64,000 nucleotides of DNA from Natrinema sp. CBA1119. Lineage in GTDB: Archaea; Halobacteriota; Halobacteria; Halobacteriales; Natrialbaceae. Of this stretch, positions 18,205-27,870 are shown piece after piece (positions within the stretch are counted from its first letter, which is position 1; every line of letters starts with the position of its first letter). The notes under the pieces are model-generated. The model ran no database searches. It was not told the origin of the DNA and saw only the letters and a program-made list of their open reading frames with translations. A program made the position numbers and the translations under genes. The stretch is taken from contig NZ_PDBS01000001.1 in the NCBI RefSeq assembly GCF_002572525.1, forward strand, positions 496,001 through 560,000. Direction: 5' to 3'.

Positions 18205-18617
18205 CGCTGGGGCACGTTCTCGCGGACGAACTCGATGGTCTCCTCGATCGAGGTGCCGGGGCCGAAAATCGCCGCGACGCCCGCTTCCTCGAGTCCCTCC
18301 CGATCCTCGTCGGGGATGACGCCGCCGGCGAGGACGAGCGTGTCGTCTTTGGCACCGTACTCTTCGAGGCCGTCCATGATCTTCGGAACGAGGGTGTCGT
18401 GGGCCCCCGAGAGGATGGAGATGCCGAGGACGTCGACGTCCTCTTGCACTGCGGCCTGGACGATTTCGTCGGGGGCTTTGTGCAGTCCGGAATAGATGAC
18501 CTCGAAGCCGGCGTCTCGGAACGCGCGGGCGATGACGTGAGCCCCGCGGTCGTGGCCGTCGAGGCCGACTTTGGCGACGAGACACCGAATCGACTCCGCT
18601 TCCTGTTCGCTGCTCAT
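18201..18617 (-). CDS. Methylmalonyl-CoA mutase, B12-binding subunit
   Basis: 138 residues from ATG 18617. It has the cobalamin-binding motif of the mutases: DGHDRGAH (D-x-H-x-x-G, the lower-ligand His), then [16 protein letters not shown] (S-x-L) and [11 protein letters not shown] (G-G). This is the C-terminal domain of methylmalonyl-CoA mutase as a separate small subunit, as is usual in archaea. It interconverts methylmalonyl-CoA and succinyl-CoA together with a large subunit that is not encoded nearby. The gene overlaps meaB (ATGA). Confidence 0.93.
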   Translation of the reverse strand: MSSEQEAESIRCLVAKVGLDGHDRGAHVIARAFRDAGFEVIYSGLHKAPDEIVQAAVQEDVDVLGISILSGAHDTLVPKIMDGLEEYGAKDDTLVLAGGVIPDEDREGLEEAGVAAIFGPGTSIEETIEFVRENVPQR

Positions 18618-18849
18618 ACCCACACCTTTCCGAGCCGACCGTTTGACTTTAACGGAAAATAGTTCGCATCCGACGCGCAGCGATAGGATTTCGAGACGAG
18701 AGCGATTCGGGGAGTGCGAGGTCAGTCGACCGTTCTTCATGTCGTAACTGTCACGTTATCACGAAACCGTTCCGAACCAAAGGCTAAAGAGCGAAACGAC
18801 CGAACATTCCGGTAATGACTATCATTCGTCTGCTGCGGAGGGATCTATC

Positions 18850-19524
18850 GTGGGCGTTGAAATAAAAGAAACGCGAGTGGCCGACGCCGAGTTCGAGGCA
18901 ATGAAGGGCTTCGTCTTCGAGTATCTCGCCGCGAGCGTCGAGAAAGAAGAGGAAGGCGGTCGGATGCGCTGGTATCCCTGGCACTCCGCCGAATACCGGC
19001 ACAACCACATCCTCAATGTGGTCGATCTCGCGGTCGAGATCGCCGAGAAGGAGGGTGCAGACACTGACGTCACCCGCGTCGCCGCCCTCTTCCACGACGT
19101 CGCCAAACTCGAGACCGATCAGGAACTCCACGCGGAGGCCGGCGCTCGCGTCGCCCGCGAGTACCTCGAGTCGCGCGGAGAGTACCCCGAATCGTTCGTC
19201 CAGCAGGTGTGTCGCGCCATCGAACACCACTCCCATCAGGGCGATTTGACCGACCTCGCACTGGAGACGCAGTGTCTCATCGAAGCCGACCTGCTCGACA
19301 AGGTCGGCGCGAACGGCACCGCCCTCATGTTGCTCCGGATGGGCTACGAGGCCCGCACTCACATGGAGTGCGACGAGATGATCGAGCGCGTCCTCGAGCG
19401 CGGCTACGACGCCGCCTCGCGGGTCGAGAGCGAGACCGCCGAGAGCATCGCCCACCAGCGTCTGAAACGCGTCAAATGGTTCAGCGAGTGGCTCGAGGAC
19501 GAGATCGCCGCGCTAGGCGAGTAA
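18850..19524 (+). CDS. HD domain phosphohydrolase-like protein
   Basis: 224 residues from GTG 18850. The HD metal-binding residues are His53 (YRHNHILNVV), His82-Asp83 (ALFHDVAKLE) and Asp147 (EADLLDKVG), with extra His at EHHSHQ (126-129). An N-terminal helix (FEYLAASVEKEEEGG) precedes the domain, and a C-terminal amphipathic helix (RLKRVKWFSEWLEDEIA) follows. Family members hydrolyse phosphate bonds in nucleotides or phosphodiesters; the substrate is not apparent. It is convergent with the LysE-type exporter. Confidence 0.82.
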   Translation: MGVEIKETRVADAEFEAMKGFVFEYLAASVEKEEEGGRMRWYPWHSAEYRHNHILNVVDLAVEIAEKEGADTDVTRVAALFHDVAKLETDQELHAEAGARVAREYLESRGEYPESFVQQVCRAIEHHSHQGDLTDLALETQCLIEADLLDKVGANGTALMLLRMGYEARTHMECDEMIERVLERGYDAASRVESETAESIAHQRLKRVKWFSEWLEDEIAALGE

Positions 19525-19547
19525 CCGTCTTCAGGCGAGTTGAAGCT

Positions 19548-20228
19548 TCAGACGAGTCGAAGCGTGCCCATCGCGAGAAACAGCAGTCCGAACCCGACGA
19601 GGACGACGGCGCTCAGCACGGCGATTACGGGTGCGAAGGCGTCGACGCGGCGCCCCGCCGCGACCAGCGCTGCCGGATAGGCGACGATCCAGCACGCGAC
19701 GCCGCCGAAGAAGCCAACCAGCAGCGCCGGTGAGCCGGTCTGGACGACCAGCGCACCCTCGAGCGCCTGCCCGACCGCCGGGGCGTAAGCGAGCACGTCC
19801 AGCGTTCCGGGCTCGAGCAGGCCGACGCCGACAGTGAGCCAGAAGCCGATCTGGTAGGGGTTGGTCAACGACAGTACGAGCGTCTTCCTGAACCCCGAGG
19901 CGGCGGCTCGACCGGCGTCGGTGAACGACGTGGCGGTTCTGGCCTCGTCGATGGCACCGATCGCGAAGTACAGCATGAGACAGCCGCCGGCCAGATACAG
20001 CGCGGGACGGACGCCCGAAAGGCGATCGATCACGGCGACGATTCCGGCCAGCGTGAGGACGAAGAAGATCGCGTCCGCGAGCATCGCACCGAGGCCGGCC
20101 CGGAAACCGGCTCCCCAGCCGCGGACGACGCTCTCCTCTGCGATGATCGCGTTCATCGGTCCCGGCGGGGCAGCGAGCGCGAGCCCGAAGCAGACGCCGG
20201 CCAGAATTGTAACGACGAGCGAGGCCAC
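19548..20228 (-). CDS. LysE family exporter
   Basis: 226 residues with six hydrophobic segments. The N-terminal signature GLALAAPPGPMNAII, with the conserved Pro-Gly-Pro in the first helix, and the later LSLTNPYQIGFWLTVG (Asn-Pro) motif are those of the LysE/RhtB superfamily. Members export amino acids or related small molecules. The substrate here is unknown. Confidence 0.85.
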   Translation of the reverse strand: MASLVVTILAGVCFGLALAAPPGPMNAIIAEESVVRGWGAGFRAGLGAMLADAIFFVLTLAGIVAVIDRLSGVRPALYLAGGCLMLYFAIGAIDEARTATSFTDAGRAAASGFRKTLVLSLTNPYQIGFWLTVGVGLLEPGTLDVLAYAPAVGQALEGALVVQTGSPALLVGFFGGVACWIVAYPAALVAAGRRVDAFAPVIAVLSAVVLVGFGLLFLAMGTLRLV

Positions 20229-20501
20229 GTTTCAGTACCGACTGGGCGAGCTGTCGTGAAAAGGGTAGTGACTTCTGCCGTCCCGGTGCGGTAGCGGCTG
20301 TCAGACGGGGGAACTGAGCGGCCCTGCCGAGTTGCTCATCGGTCGGTTACTCGAGTGAGACATCGGTAACGGCCCCCATCAGGTGCAGGCCGACTGCACA
20401 CAGTCAGCCGCCACTAACGGATCAGTGAAGCGTTCTCGACAACGAGTGCAATCGGAACCGATCACGGGACGACAGCAGCCGATCACTGGACCTCGAGACG
20501 G

Positions 20502-22139
20502 ATGGACGACGGAACGAACGGTCGACTGGATGAGGCGGTACAGCGCGATAACGAGACGACGACGCACGAGAACGGGACGACCCGGCGCGCCCTGCTCGCC
20601 ACGTTGGGGGGTTCGAGCGGTGCGGCCGTGGCCGGGTGTTCGACGATGCTCGAGACGAGCTCGAGGTCGCGGTTCCGGCTCGGGACGCTCCGTCCGCCGA
20701 TCACGCTCGATCCGATCACCGCGAAATCGATCGGCTCCGAACAGGTCATCGGGCGGGTGTTCGACGGGCTCTACGAGTACGGCGAGGGGACCGACACCGT
20801 CCCCAAAATCGCGACCGGCGAGCCGCAGTTCGAGAACGACGGCCGCTCGGCCGTCGTCGAACTCAACGACAGCGCGCGGTTTCAGAACGGGCGGTCGGTG
20901 GTCGCCGGCGACGTGGTCTACTCATTTACCGCGCCGCTCGAGGAGGACGCGCCGACGGCGTGGCGGGTGAGCCCGTTCGATTCGGTCGACGCCGTCGACG
21001 AGCACACCGTTCGGTTTTCGCTCGAGGAACCGTATCCGGCGCTCGAGCATGCGCTCACGCGGCCGATCGTCCCCCGGCAGGAGCGAGAAGACGACAGGGA
21101 GGCGTTCGCGACGGAGCCGGTCGGAGCCGGCCCGTTCGAGGTGTCGTCGTTCAGCGCGGAGAAGAAGGTCACACTGCGCCGCTGGGACGACTACTGGGAC
21201 GAGACGGTTCCCGAAATCGATCGGCTCACCGTTGCGTACGTCGAGTTCCCGATGACGCAGCTGACGAGTCTGCGGACGAACCGCAACGACGCGATCGAGC
21301 CGGTGTCGCCGATGATCGTCGACCACGTCAGCGACGTGGCGAACGCGTCGGTGAAGCGCCGGAGAGGGTTCACGTCGTTTTACTTCGGCTTCAACCTGAA
21401 CCAGGGACCGACGACCGATCCCCGCGTGCGGGAGGCGATCAGCTACTGTCTCGACCTCGAGAAAGCGGTCGCCGAGTTCGTCGAGCCGGTGGGACAGCGC
21501 CAGTACAGTCCGCTGCCGCCGCAGGTCGCCAACGAGTGGGACATGCCGACCGACGAGTGGGCCGACCTCGCGAACGAGACGAACCCCGAACGGGCCCGCC
21601 AGCTGTTCCGCGAGGCCGACGAAGCGAGCGGCCAGCTCCGCATCCTGACCTCGACGGATCCGAAACACAAGGAGTTCGGCGAGGCGCTGGCCGGCGGGCT
21701 CAGGGACGCCGGCCACGGCGCGCTCGTCGTCTCGAAACCGGAATCGACGTTTCTCGAGCGATACGTCTCCGGCTCCGAGCGCGATTACTCGGTGTTCGTC
21801 GGGGAGAGCAGCGGCACGCCCGATCCGGACTCGCACCTCTACCCGACGTTCCACGAGAACATGGCGGGCGTGACGAACGGGACCTTCTACCGCGAGGATG
21901 CGGTCATGGAGCGGCTCACAGCGGCTCGCGAGACCGAGAACCGCGAACGGCGACGCAGGCTTTATGAGGAGGCGATTACCCGGCTGCTCGAGGACCGAGT
22001 CTGTCTCCCCATCTGTTCGTTCGAGAATAGCTTCGCGGTGGCCGCCGACGTGCAGAACTTCCGCGTCCATCCCATCACACGGGTCAATCCGCGGCTCGCA
22101 GCGGGTGACGAGGTCGTCACGGTGGGGTCGGAATCATGA
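20502..22139 (+). CDS. Family 5 solute-binding lipoprotein (peptide/oligopeptide type)
   Basis: 545 residues. The N terminus has a twin-arginine signal (Arg28-Arg29 in TRRALLATLGG) and a lipobox AVAGC ending at Cys46, so it is a Tat-exported lipoprotein. The mature part is an SBP_bac_5 (DppA/OppA) protein: VPKIATGEP, VAGDVVYSF, DEHTVRFSLEEPYPAL and FNLNQGPTTDPRVREAISYCLD are the standard landmarks. Such proteins deliver peptides or related solutes to ABC permeases. Here the gene is followed, with a 4-bp ATGA overlap, by an APC-family permease, and no ABC permease or ATPase genes are nearby. Confidence 0.92.
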   Translation: MDDGTNGRLDEAVQRDNETTTHENGTTRRALLATLGGSSGAAVAGCSTMLETSSRSRFRLGTLRPPITLDPITAKSIGSEQVIGRVFDGLYEYGEGTDTVPKIATGEPQFENDGRSAVVELNDSARFQNGRSVVAGDVVYSFTAPLEEDAPTAWRVSPFDSVDAVDEHTVRFSLEEPYPALEHALTRPIVPRQEREDDREAFATEPVGAGPFEVSSFSAEKKVTLRRWDDYWDETVPEIDRLTVAYVEFPMTQLTSLRTNRNDAIEPVSPMIVDHVSDVANASVKRRRGFTSFYFGFNLNQGPTTDPRVREAISYCLDLEKAVAEFVEPVGQRQYSPLPPQVANEWDMPTDEWADLANETNPERARQLFREADEASGQLRILTSTDPKHKEFGEALAGGLRDAGHGALVVSKPESTFLERYVSGSERDYSVFVGESSGTPDPDSHLYPTFHENMAGVTNGTFYREDAVMERLTAARETENRERRRRLYEEAITRLLEDRVCLPICSFENSFAVAADVQNFRVHPITRVNPRLAAGDEVVTVGSES

Positions 22140-23533
22140 GTGAGAACGGCGGCGAGAACGCCGGTGGCGGAAACGAAGGCAGCGGGAACGGCAGCGGTGA
22201 GGGCGGAAACAGTGAAAACGGAGACGACAAGTTCGGCGTCGGAACGGCCGTCGCACTGGGCGTGGGCGGCATCGTCGGCGGCGGTATTTACGCGGCGATC
22301 GGGATCGTCGTCGCCGCGGCGGGCATCTTGACGTGGTTCGCCTACAGTCTCGCGACCGTCGTCGTGTTCTGCTGTGCGTACTCGTACATCAAGCTCAACG
22401 ACGCGACCGACAGCGACGGCGGCTCGGTCTCGTACATCGAGGAACTCACGGGCAGATCGACGGTCGCCGGCGTGGTCGGCTGGACGATCGTCGTCGGCTA
22501 CATCGGGACGATGGCGATGTACGCCTACGCGTTCGGGATGTACGGCCAGATGTTGATCGGCTACGAGTACGTCTGGGGGCTCCCGATTCGGCAGTTCCTC
22601 TCGGTCGGCGTGCTCGCGGTCTTCGTCGGAATCAACCTCCTCGGCGCGGGCTCGTCGGCGGCGGTCGAACGGTATCTCGTGTTCGTCCAGGCGGGGATCA
22701 TCGCCGCGTTCGGCCTGATCGGGCTCTGGTTCGGCGCGGCGAACTACCAGCTACGGCTCGGCTTCGCGGAGTTCGGCCTCAATCCGATCCTCGCCGCCTC
22801 GGTCGGGTTCGTCTCGTTCGAGGGCTGGCAACTGCTGTTTTACGATCAGGAGCAGTTCGACGACCCGGACGAGACCCTCGCGAAAGGGGTGTCCATCTCG
22901 ATTCCCATCGCGGCGGCCATCTACATCCTCGTCGGGTTCGTGATCACGACGCTGTTGCCCGAAGAGGTGGTCGCCGCCCAGCCCGAACCGTCGCTGCTCT
23001 ACGCCGCGTTGACCATCTCGAAGTGGCTCGCGCTCGCCGTCGGGCTCGCCGGCCTCATCTCGACGGCGAGCGCGATCAACTCGACGCTGTTCAGCGAAGC
23101 CATCTTCGCGAAGAACCTGATCAGCGACGACATCCTCCCTCACGAGATGGGCGACGCGGACGCCGACGCCGCCCCGTCGCGGACCGTGATCGTCATCGGG
23201 CTCCTGACGGCCGCCTTCACCGTCCTCGGGAGCCTCGAGGCCGTCGTGGAGTTCGCCTCGCTGGCCTTCATCGTCGTCTTCGGCGCGATGAGCGCCCTCG
23301 CGCTCTCGGTGCGCGACGCGGCGGGCGTCGACGTCAACCCGATTCCGCCGCTGCTCGGCGTCATCGGCTCGGCGGCCTTCTTCGTCATGCTGACGTGGTA
23401 CCTCTACTCCCAGCTCCCGGGCGTCTTCTGGCTGGTCGTCGCCATCGCGGCGGCGGTCTTCGCCGTCGAAGGGATGTATTTCAATCGCGAGAAACTCGCC
23501 GAGGGCGTTCGGCAAGTGGAGAAACGCGTCTAG
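22136..23533 (+). CDS. APC family amino acid / polyamine permease
   Basis: 465 residues. The first 35 residues are a low-complexity Gly/Asn/Ser/Glu stretch, then twelve hydrophobic segments begin with FGVGTAVALGVGGIVGGGIYAAIG, the substrate-binding G-x-G-x-G-x-I helix 1 of the APC superfamily. EEVVAAQPEPSLLYAAL and LISTASAINSTLFSEA match helices 7-8 and the loop region. The substrate is probably an amino acid. It is coupled to the upstream solute-binding lipoprotein by a 4-bp overlap, and its TAG stop overlaps the stop of topA on the other strand. Confidence 0.9.
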   Translation: MSENGGENAGGGNEGSGNGSGEGGNSENGDDKFGVGTAVALGVGGIVGGGIYAAIGIVVAAAGILTWFAYSLATVVVFCCAYSYIKLNDATDSDGGSVSYIEELTGRSTVAGVVGWTIVVGYIGTMAMYAYAFGMYGQMLIGYEYVWGLPIRQFLSVGVLAVFVGINLLGAGSSAAVERYLVFVQAGIIAAFGLIGLWFGAANYQLRLGFAEFGLNPILAASVGFVSFEGWQLLFYDQEQFDDPDETLAKGVSISIPIAAAIYILVGFVITTLLPEEVVAAQPEPSLLYAALTISKWLALAVGLAGLISTASAINSTLFSEAIFAKNLISDDILPHEMGDADADAAPSRTVIVIGLLTAAFTVLGSLEAVVEFASLAFIVVFGAMSALALSVRDAAGVDVNPIPPLLGVIGSAAFFVMLTWYLYSQLPGVFWLVVAIAAAVFAVEGMYFNREKLAEGVRQVEKRV

Positions 23534-26019
23534 GCCTTCGCCTGCCAGGTCCGAACCCGGTCGGCGCTGACGCCCTCGACGTCCGACGCGACCGCGTCGG
23601 GATCGGCGTCGGTCAGGTCCTCGAGGTCCTCGATCCCCGCCGCGGCGAGCTTCTCGACGGTCTTCGCGCCGACCCCATCGAGCGCCTCGAGGTCCGAGCC
23701 CGTTTCGCTCTCGCGGGCCTGGAACTCTTGGTAGTTACAGATCGGACAGCCCAGTTCCCAGGGCTCGTCGCCGCTGTGGACGACGAGTTCGGGCAGCTCG
23801 TGCTCGTCGCAGTACTCGTCGGTGACCTCGATATCGCCCCGGCGGGGCAGGGGCAGCGAGTACTCGCAGTCGGGGTAGCGCGTACAGCCCACGAGGCGTG
23901 AGCCGCTCTGGAGCGTTTTGACGGCGAGTTCGCCGCCGTGCTCGTCCCCACATTCCGGACACTCGCCCAGAATCGGTCCCTCGCCGGCGTCCTCGGCCTT
24001 GCAGAGCGGGCAGCCGTGGACGAACGTCTGCCGACCGGCGAGCATCTTGACCTCGTTCAGGCCGTGTTCCTCGCACTCCTCTTCGAGGATGAGCGGCGTC
24101 CCCGTCGAGGGCAGCGGCAGCGTGTTCTCGCAGTCGGGGTAGCCGTCGCAGCCGATGAAGTACGAGCCGTGGCGGCTCCGGCGGACGAGCAGGTCCTCCC
24201 CGCACTCGGGGCACGGTCCGAGGCGCTTGTCGTCTTTGAGCGACTTGCGGAGGTGGTCGCCGATCTCGTCGCGCGAGTCCGCGAGGTTCTCGAAGATCTC
24301 CTCGAGCATCTCCCGAGACTCGTCGGTCACGTCGTCGAGCGTCGCCTCGCCGTTCGCGATGGCGTCCATGTCGGCCTCGAGCTGGGCGGTCATCTCCTCG
24401 CTGACGACGCGGTCGGCGTAGTTCTCGGCCGCGTCGACGACGGCCATCGCGAGCTTCGTCGGCCGCGGCGGATCGCTCTCGATGTAGCCCCGATCGTACA
24501 GCTTCTCGAGGGTGTTGTGTCTGGTCGACTTCGTCCCGATCCCCATATCCTCCATCGTCTCGATGAGCCGCGACTGGCCGTATCGTCGGGGCGGCTGAGT
24601 CTGTTTGGCCTCGAGTTCGACGTCGGAAAGCGCCAGTTCCTCGCCCTCGTCGACGTCGGGGACGAAGTTCTCCGTCGTCGAGAAGTACGGATAGACGTCG
24701 TGGTAGCCGGGCTCGACGAGGCGCTTGCCGTTGGCCTTCAGCCGGCAGTCGTCGACCTCGGCGACGACCTTGAGGTGTTCCCAGACTGCGGCGTCGGCGA
24801 CGGTCGCGTAGAACCGCCGTACGACGAGTTCGAACACCTCCCACTCGTCGTCCGAGACATCGCCGCGGGTCGGAATCTCGCCCGTGGGGTGAATCGGCGG
24901 GTGGTCGGTCGTCTCTTCGTCACCTTCCGTCGGATCGATCTCGTCGGCCTCGAGCAGCGACTCGGCGGAGTCGCCGAGCGAGGGGTGGCCGACGAACTCG
25001 TCCAAGAGCTCCTCGGGCTCGAGATCGTCGGGGTAGACGGTGTTGTCAGTCCGCGGGTACGTGATGTAGCCGGCGGTGTAGAGGTCCTCGGCGATCGACA
25101 TCGCCCGTTTGGCGGAGTAGCCGATGGCACCCGCGGCGCGGATGAACTGGGTCGTGTTGAACGGCTCGGGCGGCGTGTCGGTCCGGGTCCGCCGGTTGAC
25201 GTCGACGACGGTCGCCGCGTCGCGGCTCGAGAGCGTGTCGTAAACGTCCTCGGCGACGGCCTCCTCCCAGACGCGTTCGGCCTCGTTGTCGTCCTCGTCG
25301 CGGTAGAAGTACTGGGCCTCGAAGGGGGCCGAATCACCCTCGCGCTTCGTGAGGTCCGCGAACAGCTCCCAGTAGTCCTCCGGATCGAAGGCCTCGATCT
25401 CGCGCTCGCGGTCGACGATCAGCTTCAGCGTCGGCGACTGCACCCGGCCGACGGAGATGAAGTCGTTACCCAGTTGCCCCGAGGACAAGGAGAGAAAGCG
25501 CGTGAGCGCGGCCCCCCAGACGAGGTCGATGATCTGGCGGGCCTCACCGGCGGCCGCGAGGTCGAAGTCGAGTTCGTCCGGCTCGTCGAACGCGTTTTGC
25601 ACTTCGTTTTCCGTGATCGAGGAGAACCGCACGCGTCGAATCGGAACGTCCTCGTCGACCTCGCGAACGATATCGTAGGCCTCCTTGCCGATCAGCTCCC
25701 CCTCCCGGTCGTAGTCCGTCGCGATCGCCACGCGATTGGCGCGACGGGCCAGCAGGCGCAGCGTCGCTACGATGTTCTCCTTCGTGGCCGTCTTCTCGAC
25801 GCTCGCGTCGATCAGCTCGACGGGCTCGACATCCCGCCAGTCGGAGTACTCCGAGGGGAAGTCCACGCCGACGACGTGACCCGACAGCCCCACGCAGCGC
25901 TTGCCGCCCCACTCGTAGACGTTGACCCCGTTCTCGCGACTCGAGTCGTAGGTCCCGCCGCTCAGGATGTCGGCGATCCGGCGGGCCGCGTTGTCCTTCT
26001 CCGTGATGATCAGCTCCAC
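23530..26019 (-). CDS. topA: DNA topoisomerase I (type IA)
   Basis: 829 residues. The N-terminal TOPRIM has the Glu in LIITEKDNAARRIA and DYDREGE. The active-site Tyr is Tyr321 in YITYPRTDNT, and RPTKLAMAVVD and IGTKSTRHNTLE are further type IA motifs. The C terminus carries several zinc-ribbon units (CPECGEDLL...CDGYPDC, a related pair, and CPECGDEHG...CTRYPDC), each with Cys-x2-Cys repeats, then a helix-hairpin-helix (LDGVGAKTVEKLAAAGIEDL). It relaxes negative supercoils. The gene is divergent from the MATE gene. Confidence 0.96.
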   Translation of the reverse strand: MELIITEKDNAARRIADILSGGTYDSSRENGVNVYEWGGKRCVGLSGHVVGVDFPSEYSDWRDVEPVELIDASVEKTATKENIVATLRLLARRANRVAIATDYDREGELIGKEAYDIVREVDEDVPIRRVRFSSITENEVQNAFDEPDELDFDLAAAGEARQIIDLVWGAALTRFLSLSSGQLGNDFISVGRVQSPTLKLIVDREREIEAFDPEDYWELFADLTKREGDSAPFEAQYFYRDEDDNEAERVWEEAVAEDVYDTLSSRDAATVVDVNRRTRTDTPPEPFNTTQFIRAAGAIGYSAKRAMSIAEDLYTAGYITYPRTDNTVYPDDLEPEELLDEFVGHPSLGDSAESLLEADEIDPTEGDEETTDHPPIHPTGEIPTRGDVSDDEWEVFELVVRRFYATVADAAVWEHLKVVAEVDDCRLKANGKRLVEPGYHDVYPYFSTTENFVPDVDEGEELALSDVELEAKQTQPPRRYGQSRLIETMEDMGIGTKSTRHNTLEKLYDRGYIESDPPRPTKLAMAVVDAAENYADRVVSEEMTAQLEADMDAIANGEATLDDVTDESREMLEEIFENLADSRDEIGDHLRKSLKDDKRLGPCPECGEDLLVRRSRHGSYFIGCDGYPDCENTLPLPSTGTPLILEEECEEHGLNEVKMLAGRQTFVHGCPLCKAEDAGEGPILGECPECGDEHGGELAVKTLQSGSRLVGCTRYPDCEYSLPLPRRGDIEVTDEYCDEHELPELVVHSGDEPWELGCPICNYQEFQARESETGSDLEALDGVGAKTVEKLAAAGIEDLEDLTDADPDAVASDVEGVSADRVRTWQAKA

Positions 26020-26265
26020 CGCGGCTCACCTCTCGGTCCTCGAGCGTCCGGCCGTCGTCGCGGACGAATATCGGTCATCGTCGCTCGGTACGGCTGAGGA
26101 TCTGATAACGTTTTCGCCGAAACCGGCCGACAGCGCGGGTGTGCGCGCCGCGCGGGCTCGCGTGAGTGCGGTCGCGCGTGCGAACGACCGTGCGGATCCG
26201 GCAACCCGAGCCCGCGAGCCGAGCCCTTTTGTCACGCCCGAGCGACACACGGAACGGACCGTTTC

Positions 26266-27762
26266 GTGTCAACACCGGAACCCGAGCGCAAGCGCGTCGA
26301 CATGACGACGGGGGCGATCTCCCCGAAACTCTGCCGCCTCGCGTGGCCGCTGGTCCTGGGGAACCTCCTCCAGACCGTCTACAATCTGGCGGACATGTTC
26401 TGGGTCGGCCGCGTGAGCAGCGACGCCGTCGCCGCCGTCTCACTGATGTTTCCCCTCTCGTGGCTGTTCGTCTCCACTGCGATGGGGATCACCGCCGCCA
26501 CCATCGCACTGGTCTCCCAGTACGTCGGTGCCGGCGACGACCGCACCGCCGACCGCGTCGTCGCCCAGACGATCCTGCTCACGCTCGCCGTCTCGAGCGT
26601 CCTCGCCGTCCTCGGATACGTCGTCCGGCGGCAGCTGCTCTCCCTGATCGGCGCTCGCGGGCCGGTGTTCGTCGAAGCGCTGGCCTACATCGAGGTGATC
26701 TTCCTCGCGCTTCCCTTCACGTTCCTCTTTTTCGCCTTTCGGTCCTCCCTGCAGGGAGCGGGCGACACGAAGACGGCGATGTGGCTCGTGTTCGTCTCGG
26801 CCGGCCTCAACGTCGTGCTCGATCCCTTCTTCGTCCTCGGCTGGGGTCCATTCCCCGCGATGGGGACGCGGGGAGCGGCTATCGCCACGTTTCTCTCGCG
26901 CGGGCTCGCTACGTTCGCGGGGATCGCAATCTTGTTGGACGGCCGGTTCGGCGTTCGGCTCCGAATCGGAGATCTCACGCCCGACGTCGCGCTCCTGAAG
27001 CGGCTGGTCGGCATCGGCTATCCGGCCACGTTCGACGGCTGGGCGCGCAGCTTCGCGGCGGTTGCGATGGCCGGCTTCGTCGCCCGCTTCGGACCCGCAC
27101 CCACCGCGGCGTTCGGGATCGGCGTCCGGTTGATGTCGGTGACGTGGGCCGTCGCCGGGGCCGTCGGGCAAGCGACCGCGACCGGGGTGGGACAGAATCT
27201 CGGCGCGGAGACGCCCGATCGGGCCGTCGCCGTCGCGCGAACCGCGACCGCGGCGACGATGGTGTTCATTTTCGCCGTCGCGGCAGTCCTGTTCGCGTTT
27301 CCGGCCGCGGCGATCAGGGTATTCGTCGCGGACCCGGCCGTGATCGCCGAGGGCGTGATCTTCCTTCGGATCACCGCCCTCTTCTGGGCACCCTTCGCCG
27401 GCGTGATGGTCATTCAGGGCGCGTTCCGCGGGGCCGGGAACACCCGCGAGGCGATGGTCCTCTCGATCCTCTCGCGGTGGGTCTTCAGGTTCCCGCTGGT
27501 CATCGGCCTCGCGTTCGCCTGGACCGTGACGATCCCCGGAACCAACCTCGCAATCTCCGGCCTCGGCTGGGGCGTCGAAGGCATCTGGTTGGCACTGGTC
27601 GCGGGCATGGTCGGCTCGTTCGTCGTGGCCGTCGGCTGGTTCCGGATCGGGACGTGGACCGAGGGCGTCATCGACGAGATCGAGTCCGCAAGCGGTAGCG
27701 AGTCACCTCGAGACGAGCCGACTACCGTCGACGAGAGCGAGCCCGAATACGTCGACGATTGA
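26266..27762 (+). CDS. MATE family efflux transporter
   Basis: 498 residues from GTG 26266. Twelve membrane helices fall in two similar halves; GNLLQTVYNLADMFWVGRVS in helix 1 and the FRSSLQGAGDTKTAM and FRGAGNTREAM loops are MATE hallmarks. It is a predicted sodium- or proton-coupled exporter of cationic compounds. The C-terminal 35 residues are acidic (ESASGSESPRDEPTTVDESE), typical of haloarchaeal cytoplasmic tails. It is divergent from topA. Confidence 0.93.
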   Translation: MSTPEPERKRVDMTTGAISPKLCRLAWPLVLGNLLQTVYNLADMFWVGRVSSDAVAAVSLMFPLSWLFVSTAMGITAATIALVSQYVGAGDDRTADRVVAQTILLTLAVSSVLAVLGYVVRRQLLSLIGARGPVFVEALAYIEVIFLALPFTFLFFAFRSSLQGAGDTKTAMWLVFVSAGLNVVLDPFFVLGWGPFPAMGTRGAAIATFLSRGLATFAGIAILLDGRFGVRLRIGDLTPDVALLKRLVGIGYPATFDGWARSFAAVAMAGFVARFGPAPTAAFGIGVRLMSVTWAVAGAVGQATATGVGQNLGAETPDRAVAVARTATAATMVFIFAVAAVLFAFPAAAIRVFVADPAVIAEGVIFLRITALFWAPFAGVMVIQGAFRGAGNTREAMVLSILSRWVFRFPLVIGLAFAWTVTIPGTNLAISGLGWGVEGIWLALVAGMVGSFVVAVGWFRIGTWTEGVIDEIESASGSESPRDEPTTVDESEPEYVDD

Positions 27763-27870
27763 GTCGTCGGGATCGCCGTTCGTGACCGAGGAGTCGGGTC
27801 GCTGGCCGAACGCACGGGCGCCGCTGTTACTCACGGACGTATCACACCGGTAGAGCTCCACGAACGTTGA

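Noticed and set aside
23938-26097. 719-codon plus-strand frame antisense to topA
   Set aside because: No motifs; topA on the minus strand is certain.
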